A stretch of 64,000 nt of DNA from Mytilus californianus. Its lineage: Eukaryota; Mollusca; Bivalvia; Mytilida; Mytilidae. Location: positions 65,626,058 through 65,690,057 of the forward strand of contig NW_026262668.1 in the NCBI RefSeq assembly GCF_021869535.1. Direction: 5' to 3'. Each line of letters opens with the position of its first letter. Within the stretch, counting starts at the first letter, position 1. This document shows, one piece after another, positions 36,101 through 43,154 of the stretch. The translations under genes and the position numbers were made by a program. The notes beneath the pieces are model-generated. The model did not search any database. It was not told the origin of the DNA and was given only the letters and a program-made list of their open reading frames with translations.

Positions 36101-36720
36101 GAAAGAAAAAAGTATTTTCTTATTCAAATCAAAATATTTTTTTATGTCATATTCTATATGCTCAATTTAACATGAGTAAGCATTATTTGTCGAAATTTGA
36201 CACCTTACTAACAATGACTAACATGACTAATGCTCTGTAAAAGGATATTTACAAATATAATGCCTATCCATGTTAAAATAAGCAAAGAGCATAATATGAA
36301 AGAACTATTTCTTAATTTTACAAGATCTCAAAGCCTATTTTTGGGTAAATATTTCCCTCAATTTTATTCCAGAGGGTAAAATTAACAAAAATGAGGCATA
36401 TCGACGGTAATATCTCCAATATATCATGAGTTGCCGCAATTTTTTCTTCAATAAAAACTGGCATACTGTTGGGTTTTTTTTATGCATCAATAACGGAGGA
36501 TGACATTTGAAGAAATGACAGCTGAATGTACTATACATTGTAATTTTAGTCAGTATTAAGTCAATAATGATTGTATTATACTTTTCACTCACCTCAGTTC
36601 TTGTAAAGCATTTTCTCTGGTGTCTGGACTAGTTAATTGTATGATCCACTGGTAAATCTTGTCCCTGTCTACTGGGGGTATGGTGGTAGGTATGGTGACA
36701 GGTCCTGTAGATGTCATCAT
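23970..36720 (-). CDS. CNOT9: CCR4-NOT transcription complex subunit 9 (CNOT9/Rcd1), whole gene, 8 coding exons
   Basis: CNOT9 is an armadillo-repeat subunit of the CCR4-NOT deadenylase. It binds the central part of CNOT1 and, through tryptophan pockets, GW182 proteins, so it links microRNA and other repressors to mRNA deadenylation. Joined minus-strand exons: 36720-36593, 34900-34780, 34169-34082, 33160-33054, 31934-31839, 29838-29740, 28617-28526, 24138-23970. Every junction is GT-AG and phases agree (cumulative 128, 249, 337, 444, 540, 639, 731, 900 nt). The product has 299 residues, the same as the human protein. Conserved landmarks are VDRDKIYQW (residues 17-25), [54 protein letters not shown] and [15 protein letters not shown]. 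The first ATG was chosen because it gives the family length; a second ATG follows immediately. An untranslated first exon upstream is likely because the coding exon is preceded by an acceptor. Confidence 0.96.
24200..25776 (-). mobile_element. 'AGTCCCCT' non-autonomous element in CNOT9 intron 7, split by another element
   Basis: The left end matches the tail of the uninterrupted copy at 57469-58245 read in reverse ('gcatggcaatacatagtccc', 'taccggttaaaa'). It is interrupted at 24365-25377, then continues with modules holding 'aactctgcacaaaatcatca' and 'aacttgatctgtaacttgtc', a (gacagacg)-type microsatellite and the terminal hairpin 'agtccccttccactttgtcg' with 'gtaggggact'. In CNOT9 orientation it is wholly intronic. 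Confidence 0.75.
24365..25377 (+). mobile_element. 'TACGACC' element nested in the AGTCCCCT element
   Basis: Head 'tttcgccgagcgcagctgta' and 'tacgactgcagaggtccaac'; tail hairpin 'atacacccccaaaattt' with 'ttttgcggtcgtat'. Both sides carry AAACTG (24359-24364 and 25378-25383), and the uninterrupted copy near 58.1 kb has a single AAACTG at this place. C-rich tracts at about 24756-24773 and 24841-24890 are internal. Confidence 0.75.
25783..25885 (+). repeat. Copy of the gatgtggtatgattgccaat family
   Basis: Reads 'aagatgtggtataattgcca', 'actctccaccagagaccaaa' and 'tgacatagaagttaacaaca'. It directly follows the AGTCCCCT element. Confidence 0.7.
25923..27516 (+). mobile_element. 'TACGACC' element with an expanded second module type
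   Basis: Head 'ctccgctgggcgcagcttga' and tail hairpin 'tatacgaccacaaaaatt' paired with 'ggcggtggtata'. The body has about seven tandem modules of roughly 170 bp built around 'aatcaatcccagc', 'gagagatccatacacttgaa' and 'ctagaaaaatgcttgttttt'. The other module type, 'gattcagcatatcaaag', is absent. Flanks are AAAATG on both sides (25917-25922 and 27517-27522). Confidence 0.75.
28125..28185 (-). repeat. Short antisense copy of the gatgtggtatgattgccaat family
   Basis: Plus-strand text 'ggtctctggtggtaagttta', 'ggcaatcataccacatcttc' is the reverse complement of the family head. Confidence 0.6.
28526..28617 (-). CDS. CNOT9: CNOT9 coding exon 7 (residues 214-244)
   Basis: Encodes [20 protein letters not shown] and [10 protein letters not shown] plus two bases of an arginine codon. 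Acceptor 'tttgatacag', donor GTAAAT. The next intron is about 4.4 kb and is filled with nested repeats. Confidence 0.95.
29005..29175 (+). repeat. Dispersed mussel-type repeat (atgcctgtaccaagtc family)
   Basis: Has 'aatgcctgtaccaagtcagg', 'catttgatgtgtttaagctt' and 'ttttccttggaatttg'. It lies in CNOT9 intron 6. Confidence 0.7.
29740..29838 (-). CDS. CNOT9: CNOT9 coding exon 6 (residues 181-213)
   Basis: Encodes [20 protein letters not shown] and [13 protein letters not shown] as 33 codons. The acceptor follows 'gttttag' and the donor is GTAAAT. Confidence 0.95.
30488..30725. repeat. Direct duplication of about 118 bp
   Basis: 'gtggctctgtacttatacat' at about 30491 recurs as 'gtggctctgtacttgtacat' at about 30609, and the following text ('tttttgcttatgtgctttg', 'tatatgcctttttgtgtttc') is repeated in order. 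It lies in CNOT9 intron 5. Confidence 0.8.
30780..31060 (+). repeat. Dispersed mussel-type repeat (atgcctgtaccaagtc family), extended copy
   Basis: Blocks 'tgtctgtttgttttgttcac', 'gtttagctagctataaaacc', 'atgcctgtaccaagtcagaa' and 'ttttcctcggagttcagtat'. It is collinear with 11320-11610. Confidence 0.75.
31107..31390. repeat. Minisatellite, about seven units of roughly 40 bp
   Basis: The core 'aatgttcaataaacctagtt' followed by 'tgtctaacattg' recurs with substitutions through the interval. It lies in CNOT9 intron 5. Confidence 0.8.
31839..31934 (-). CDS. CNOT9: CNOT9 coding exon 5 (residues 149-180)
   Basis: Encodes [20 protein letters not shown] and [12 protein letters not shown] as exactly 32 codons. 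Acceptor 'ttttattttcag', donor GTAAGT. Confidence 0.95.
32547..32660 (+). repeat. Copy of the gatgtggtatgattgccaat family
   Basis: 'aatgtggtatgagtaccaat', 'gagacaactctccatccaag' and 'ggtcaaggtatggccttcaa'. It lies in CNOT9 intron 4. Confidence 0.7.
33054..33160 (-). CDS. CNOT9: CNOT9 coding exon 4 (residues 113-148)
   Basis: Encodes [20 protein letters not shown] followed by [16 protein letters not shown], which is nearly invariant among animals. Acceptor 'ttatatttcag', donor GTAAGT, phase 0 at its 3' end. Confidence 0.96.
33230..33349 (-). pseudogene. Unexplained coding-like fragment inside CNOT9 intron 3
   Basis: The minus strand between CNOT9 exons 3 and 4 reads [19 protein letters not shown] and then [18 protein letters not shown], with amino-acid composition more protein-like than the surrounding intron. 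An AG after 'catttcatc' and a GTGAGG after LLNMV could act as splice sites, but the phase does not fit CNOT9 (its intron here is phase 1 and this piece would be phase 0). I do not recognise the protein. It could be a gene fragment, an exon of an overlapping gene, or chance. Confidence 0.25.
34082..34169 (-). CDS. CNOT9: CNOT9 coding exon 3 (residues 84-113)
   Basis: Encodes [20 protein letters not shown] and PETRSAFLQ, ending in phase 1 at donor GTAAAA. The acceptor is 'tttaattacag'. Confidence 0.95.
34780..34900 (-). CDS. CNOT9: CNOT9 coding exon 2 (residues 43-83)
   Basis: Encodes [20 protein letters not shown] and on through [11 protein letters not shown] to NPPHLT. The acceptor is 'atttttacag' and the donor GTAAAT. 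It covers the first armadillo repeat region. Confidence 0.95.
35020..35302 (-). mobile_element. Short 'GCCCCC' non-autonomous element in CNOT9 intron 1
   Basis: Begins 'aaataaatggagaatgtgtc' and 'catgggacacagatgatgcc', has one module ('ctcaagaacggtaaaagtga', 'tttggttgaggcaaactaaa') and ends 'gcgacaggggcataaaaa'. The reverse complement matches the longer copy at 50120-51024. Confidence 0.75.
36593..36720 (-). CDS. CNOT9: CNOT9 coding exon 1 (residues 1-43)
   Basis: Starts [20 protein letters not shown] and ends in a split serine codon (AG|T). The exon itself extends to 36726, behind an acceptor 'ttgttttgttgtag', so six bases of 5' UTR are visible. The donor is GTGAGT. The N-terminal 16 residues are lineage-specific, as is usual for this family; homology begins at VDRDKIYQW. 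Confidence 0.93.
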
Positions 36721-36769
36721 TCTGGCCTACAACAAAACAAGATCATTCAGCTATAATTAAGTTATATAA

Positions 36770-37232
36770 AAATAAATGGGGAATGTGTCCATGGGACACA
36801 GATGATGCCCCCGCTTGCATATAACGTTGTAAAGGGACATAACTCAAGAACTGTAAAAGTGACACTACCCAAACTTGTACTTGATCTGAGTTTTGTGGTA
36901 CATGTAATAAGTATTGTGTATAAGTTTCATAACATTTGGTTGAGGCAAACTAAAGTAAGAGAACGGAAACGAAAAATTAAGCAATTATTCCATTTCTATG
37001 GGACATAACTCTAGAATGGTAAAAGTGATGCCAACCATATTCAAACTTGACCTGTGTTTTGTGTTAATAAGCATTGTGTTTAAGTTTCATAACATTTGGT
37101 TGAGGCAAAGTTAGAGAACGGAAACCAATTTTGGGACGTATGGACGGACGTACCAGCATACATACAGACGGACCAACATACGTACAGATGGACAAGGGTA
37201 ATACTTAATGTCCCTCCGCTACGGCGGGGGGA
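36770..37232 (-). mobile_element. 'GCCCCC' non-autonomous element just upstream of CNOT9 exon 1
   Basis: Same termini as the copy at 35020 ('catgggacacagatgatgcc' and 'ctacggcggggggataaaaa'), with two modules and a 'gacggaccaacatacgtaca' short-repeat tract. On the minus strand it ends about 44 bases before the exon that carries the CNOT9 start codon. Confidence 0.75.
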
Positions 37233-38990
37233 TAAAAATAATTATAAAGCATTGTACAGTGGAATCTTTAGTGGAGTTCTAGCAAATATGGACATACCCC
37301 CGGTATTATGATTCACAACATAATAAGATCACAAAGGAAGCTGAAAAGTTTAATTGATTATCACATTTATGTTAACAAAAATCAGAATAATTTGATGTAC
37401 AGTCTTAGGTTAAAAGTGTTTCATCTATTGGAAATTTCCCTATTATTATTTCATATAAAAACACATTTTCAATAAAAAATTCTACTGAAGATATTTCTTG
37501 CCCAAATTGAATGATTTTTTTCATTAAATACAGAAATGTCTGCTGTTCATGCTGTTTGTTGCAGTAATTGTGAAATATATTTATGATTTATATTTTAAGG
37601 GAAATCACTGTTTAAAGACAAATATGTAATGGTAGCCTTTGCCTCAATTCCTCAGCCCATATATATAGTAAACTTGGATATGTATGATGGCTCGTTTTCA
37701 TTTTCACATGTGTGGTTAAATTTTCGGGTATGGACTATGAAGTGAGATTCGTTTTTTTCCCAGGAATTTTGCACACCCCGAAAAGCCTTTTGCAAAGCGG
37801 ATTTTCAAGGTAAAAAATCTTTTCACACAAAAAATTCTTTGAAAATCTAATTCTTTACATACATTTAATAACTCCAGGGTTTTTACACCTTTATCATATG
37901 GTCCTCTTGCTCTCTTAATCAGCACAACTGGTTAAGCTTAGTTACTTGTTAAAAAGTGAAACATGTTCAATATCACTGCACAGAGATTTTTTGTTAACAC
38001 ACTACTTTTGAGGTCCTCACTTTGAGGCATATTATATAACTAGGGATAATGACCCATATACACCCTCCTATACTCTATATTGTTATTTTACAGCATTTCT
38101 TGATTGTTGATGTCAACACTGGTATTGTATAAATAAGGACAGAAATAAATTATGGCTAAGATAATAGGTATCCTAAACTATTTCCACTTGACGTTTCAAA
38201 TACAGGAATTTGAGGAATTTTGCAGTCTTTAAAGGGCTGTTTTTTTAAATTATTGAATTAAATATTCTCAATTTTTTCAACAATATGACAGGAATAATTA
38301 GATTATACTTCCCCCACTTGAAGCCATATAAATGTTAGCTTAGTAGTATTTATTTCTCTACTTAAAATGGTGGTTACACACCGTTTGAGCTGTCATTGCC
38401 AGCCTCAAGTCTTTGTTTGCGATTGTTTTATTATAAAAACATGATAAACGTATGTTGATGTATTGCTTAGACTATTTGGATACTATCTTATAACTTTGTA
38501 AAATTGATTGCTGTATTTATCATTTGACATTTGATTTGTTAACATTGATTTCAATGGCGGCATGTACATGTTTGCTGGTATAATTTTTACTCAAAACAAA
38601 TTTCGAAATTTCGCACTTCCAGGCTGTCAAGTTTTCATGAAACAAATGTGTGCGATTTAGCAAAAATTTTAAAGATCAAAGGAAAATGCCGCCAAATAAG
38701 CATGAAAATGCGTGAGATAATTGAGTGAGATTTGACAGCATGGCACTTCCAGTTCACCAATCACCCAACATGTGCAAGTGGTCTATTCATAAATCATTCG
38801 TATATTGTAAATTTTTTTAATTAAAAATTCAAGAAAATCAATTAATATTTTATTAAACATTCGTATATTGTGTATCTTTATAGTACAAGTTTGCAGTGTT
38901 ACTAGTTAGCTCGCAGTGGTTTGAGTTCATATTAGTAAAAGATAACTTTTAGAGGTACAAAATGATATGGTAAGAGTTTGAAATGGTACA
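37233..38990. other. Intergenic sequence upstream of CNOT9
   Basis: No conserved exon was recognised. The untranslated first exon and promoter of CNOT9 should lie here or further upstream. Around 38.4-38.8 kb the sequence is slightly richer in GC and contains two 'gccgcca/gcggca' words, but no site was convincing enough to call. Confidence 0.35.
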
Positions 38991-38997
38991 AGTTGAA

Positions 38998-40270
38998 CAG
39001 TGGTCTCGTTAGCCCAAAATAGAAGGGAGCCGCGCCCTGGGTGCCCTCAGTCGCGCCCTGGGTGCCTTCATCCGCGCCCTTCTGCCCTGACGCCTTTTTC
39101 CCGAAAACCCTTGTGCCGTTTTGGTAAAATTGCCTTTTGTTTCATCGATTTCTTATCACAAAGTAAAATTACATATATGACACCAGGTGATTGCCCCAGG
39201 TTAATCATGTCATTACAATCAATTACAGTGGATAAGACTTCAAAGGTGTTAATAACTAGGTAATTTAATTAAGACAATGTACCTTTTTGTCATAAATTTG
39301 ATGAATGTGTCAGCGAGTGTTTTTAGCTTGGGTCGGCATTTTCGATCTCCAAGAAGAGTGTATAAATGAAGACTTCCATGACTTTAGAATAGAATTTAAG
39401 TCATCAAAATACAACTATGCCTTCACAGAAATGCCGTCCATCTCAACTTGTGAGCGACAAGCAAACAGAAAACGTGTTAGAAATTAATTTTTGAGTTACT
39501 TCCCCTGTTTTAGCTTACTTCAAATTTGTGCTCCTAAAATATTATCTAGTATTAAAAATAGGAATAAATCACCAATTGAATACAAAATTATATAAGAATG
39601 TTACCTTAAGGATATTAACTGTCTTTGAACATACCAAAAAAAATATATTGCAATTTATTTTTGATAATCATACTTTAAGCAATCCATGTTCTATACATTG
39701 TCAAGTCAGAAATTTGTAAGTGTAATGGTTATGATGATGTTAAGCTGCAATCCTGCAAAAATGGGTAGTGTGAAGTTAACCTATCATGACATCAACTTGA
39801 TGAAGCTTTACTAAATAATTCCTTAACACAAACAATGAAAAAAAGTTTTAAGGGCCAAACTCTAGCTGAAAATTTTGAAATAAGACAACTCTGTCACATG
39901 TATGCTTAACTATGAGATGTTTAGTTTATGTTTTTTTTTTTTGGAAAAGGGGGGGGGGGGGGGGGGGGGAGAATAGTAAGTTAATTTGCCTCTATTGGTT
40001 TATAGTGATGTGATGTATGAATGTGTATTGACATGTTTTATGAACATGTCGTATGAATTACATTTTCTAATGCAAATTTTATAGAATAAATAATCAAAAC
40101 AACAACTTATGCATCTTTATTAACAACATATACAGTAAAAAAAAGAATGTGAACTCGTGATACATACAGAAACGTAGACAAAAGAAATGAGCGGTGCCTT
40201 TTCGTTTCATAAAAAAGTGCCCTGCCCTCCACTGGCACCCTGCCCCTTTTGATTTCTAGCTGGAGCACTG
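38998..40270. mobile_element. hAT-like DNA transposon remnant with 5-bp target duplication
   Basis: Left end CAGTGGTCTCGTTAG and right end (reverse complement) CAGTGCTCCAGCTAG match at 11 of 15 positions. The element is flanked by TTGAA on both sides (38993-38997 and 40271-40275). CAGTG-type ends with 5- to 8-bp duplications are typical of hAT elements. The interior has a 21-bp GC-rich tandem ('cgcgccctgggtgccctcag' three times, degenerating), a run of 21 G at 39949-39969, and no transposase-like frame, so it is non-autonomous. Confidence 0.6.
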
Positions 40271-40303
40271 TTGAATGCATCCGTTTCGAGTGATGATAAT
40301 ATA

Positions 40304-40345
40304 AATAAGAAGATGTGGTATGAGTGCCAGTGAGACAAAATAAGT
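40304..40345 (+). repeat. Head of the gatgtggtatgattgccaat family
   Basis: 'aagaagatgtggtatgagtg' and 'ccagtgagacaa' only; the rest of the family is missing, apparently cut at the start of the following foldback element. Confidence 0.55.
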
Positions 40346-40361
40346 TTGGCATCCCACATAT

Positions 40362-41500
40362 ACCTTTTCACTATTTGTCTGCCATTACTCTGTCAATAGT
40401 TCAAGTGTAGCAGATTTCTCTAGTCAACAGGTTGGGCTCAAGTCAGGGAAAGTGGGGTATTCCCTGTTTTCAGGGACCATCCCAGTTTTCTGGTGTTAAA
40501 AAACCCCAGTTTACAGGGACTTCCTTTTTCTATTTCAATTCATGGCATGAAATTTACAAAAGCGCATGTTTTAACTGTATCAGTAGTATTTGTAAATACT
40601 TTAAGTATCTCAGGAACAACAAAACATGAATAAGTGAAGCCTTGTTTTTTCTAGAACTCAAAAACATACAAATCTTTTGTTTAGGAATCAGTTGATCAAG
40701 CTGCATGCTCCAGGTGTAACTGATCATAACTGAATTATGTTCACTTCTATTGAAATTTTCTATTCATTGAATTTAAATGCCTAAGTGATTAACTTATCTT
40801 TTTGTCTTCTCATAATTGATGATCAAGGTATGAATTGGTGAACAAAGGAATTGTTTTGTTGTGAGTTGAGCATCAAATAAGACTTGAAATTAGCTTGATT
40901 TTTGAACTTATAAAAACACTTGCTATCATATAACATTGTTATCACATGTAGAAGGTGCGCTTTTGTAGATTTCATACCATAAATTGACAAGGAAAAAAGA
41001 AGTCCCTGTTTACTGGGGTTTTTTAACACCAGAAAACTGGGGTGTTCCCTGAAAACAGGGAATACCCCAGTTTTCCTGACTTGAGCCCAACCTGGTCTAG
41101 TGTCATAGATACACCTCATCGCTATTTATTCCATTCCGGATAAGTTCTAAAATTACACAACTTTTTCATCCAGTTGAGGCTATCTGGGACCCTGTTTAAA
41201 CAATGCACCATGCATGATACTTTTTAATGAGACCTGTTTAAAACATCGTAAATACTTCAAACACAATATGTTTTTGACTATAATTTGAGTTTGGAAAAAG
41301 TGGATCATAATCTATCAAAGTTTCCTATTGATCGCTTTCTAAATTTTTCCCTCCCTCAGCTCGTAACTGATGACCTTTGTTTGCGGCCTGTTGACCCAAC
41401 AGGAAGTTGTCTAAATGACTGTTTTTTTCCGGATTGGACTAAATAGCGATAAGGTGTATTCTCAGGTCAAGTGTCGCAGATTCCCAAATAGTGATAAGGT
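40362..41500. mobile_element. Outer foldback MITE (ACCTTATCRCTATTT ends), interrupted
   Basis: The 15-mer accttttcactattt (40362-40376) and its relatives acctcatcgctattt (41113-41127), aaatagcgataaggt (41441-41455) and aaatagtgataaggt (41486-41500) form two nested inverted pairs. The inner pair extends to a 31-base inverted repeat (41110-41140 with 41428-41458). Both arms also share 'caagtgt(a/c)gcagatt'. The left arm is interrupted by a second foldback at 40425-41095. Confidence 0.65.
40425..41095. mobile_element. Inner foldback element with 6-bp target duplication
   Basis: Arms of about 160 bp: 'caggttgggctcaagtcagg' near the left end and its reverse complement 'cctgacttgagcccaacctg' at the right end, including on both sides 'ttccctgttttcaggga' and 'cagttttctggtgttaaaaa'. 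The flanks are TCTAGT at 40419-40424 and 41096-41101. Confidence 0.75.
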
Positions 41501-43021
41501 CTGTTTATACAATGCCAGGATATGTTTGATGAATCCAAGTATTTGTAACATGTATAACAGCAGATAGATATATCTATTTGGCCTTATCGGTTAAAGTAAA
41601 TTTTTATTCATTTTTTCGATGCATTTTGCATGTTTTGAAAGTGTAAAAGTATGTTTTTTTTCATGTTTATGGCGTGAAGATACATTGTATTTGAAGAATA
41701 TTCAGCACTGTTGTATTGGATGTATTTGTGTTCAAAGCCAATCATTACCTGCTGTTGTGCCATATTCATTGCAAATATATGCTGAAAGTTTACACTTTTG
41801 TTTTGGCACCGTCCCCCTCAAACCGGAAGTGATTTTTTCAGCCTGAAGTGAATATTTTGAATTAAAATATTTGACCAGAAACATATGAGACCAAACAAAC
41901 AAATCTATCTCTTTGATAAACAAATCTTTCTCCTTGTGAGAAAAGGATCCTGGTCAAAAATCAAGAAATACGCATAGAAATAAGCGAAAAGTCGAAAAAG
42001 TCTATGTCCGAAAAATGCTTGATTATTTTTTTCTGTGTAATCAAACATGCAAATGACGTAGACGTTTGTTATGATATCAGACGAAAAGATTTGAAGATGT
42101 TGACATAATATCTACATATGTATATATTTCTTTTTCTGCAAGAATGAGAGTATGATTAATCTTTTAAGTTGAGAAAGGACAAACATCTGATTAGTATCAC
42201 TTATTTATGTTCGAGTCAGAATGACTCTTAATAGGTTAACTTTAATAGGGATCATGTAACAGGTTGGGGAAGATTTTTTACATTATGTCATTAATAGAAT
42301 TATACCCCCATTTACAAATAAACAAAAAAGTGAATACAAGGTAAATAACAACACTCATGAGATGACAAAGCCCATTAGAGTCTACACTGTAGTAAAGACA
42401 TAGATTAGAAGATTAGATTTATGGATTCATGATGGGTCGTATAATTTATAGAATGTTTTTGTGTCAGATATATATATATGCAGATTGACTAGAATGTGTT
42501 CTTAATTACGGTTCTACATCATTCACCAGATATTGAATAGTAAATAAACAATCTAAATGGCATATACCAGTCGCAACTGGCACATACTAGTCAACTGACA
42601 AAAGGACACCTAATACATAGATGGATTATACATATATAGATGTAACACAAATGTAGTTCATATACAATATTAGGTCAATTTCAGAAAAATATCAATTTTT
42701 TCTATAAGGCAAAGAAAGTGTTTGGTGACGTATACAAAAAAGTTGATATTTTACTGACTTTGACCTAACTTTGTTTTTATACTGCAGCTATAATTGCTCC
42801 ATTTGTATTTATTGTATTTATAAAAATGTTAACACAAAAATAAAAGTTGTTTTTCATCCCTAAATGAAGATTGTGAAGAACAGTAATAAACACGTCATGG
42901 AATTGACATTGCACGAAATATCCCATTGACTTTGTTATTATAGTTGGTAGATAAAGATAATAGGAAGTGTTCTAGCTGCGCTATAAAAGACTAAAGATAA
43001 TAAAAACATTTTTTTTATCAG
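41501..43021. other. Intergenic sequence upstream of the first ATG9 coding exon
   Basis: No conserved coding sequence. A TATA-like 'ctataaaag' (42981-42989) sits about 60 bases before the ATG9 start, but the exon seems to begin at an acceptor (43020-43021), so a 5' non-coding exon somewhere in this stretch is more likely than a promoter right at 42980. Confidence 0.35.
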
Positions 43022-43023
43022 GC

Positions 43024-43050
43024 ATGAGTGATATGAGTGACCATGGCTGA
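43024..43050 (+). promoter_or_regulatory. Upstream ORF overlapping the ATG9 start codon
   Basis: An ATG at 43024 (with a second in-frame ATG at 43033) opens an eight-codon frame that ends at TGA 43048-43050, overlapping the ATG9 start at 43043 in another frame. The ATG9 start itself has the strong context ACCATGG. Such overlapping uORFs usually lower translation of the main frame unless skipped by leaky scanning. Confidence 0.5.
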
Positions 43051-43154
43051 ATACGAGACACCCTATCAGGCGTTAGCGACATTTGATGATGATGAGACAG
43101 ATGAGGCACCATCACATGATAGAGATTTTATGATTCATGTTGTTCCAGAAAGTA
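43043..43154 (+). CDS. ATG9: ATG9 coding exon 1 (residues 1-38)
   Basis: Encodes MAEYETPYQALATFDDDETD and on to HVVPES, ending with one base of codon 38. The donor GTATGT at 43155 was chosen over neighbouring GTs because it alone keeps phase with exon 2 (giving PEST-RWNHIENLD). Confidence 0.93.

Noticed and set aside
39000-39263. Proline/arginine-rich 87-residue frame
   Set aside because: It translates the GC-rich 21-bp tandem inside the hAT-like remnant and shows no conserved domain.
42981-42989. TATA box of ATG9
   Set aside because: The coding exon seems to begin at a 3' splice site (ttttttttatcag at 43009-43021), so the promoter is probably further upstream.
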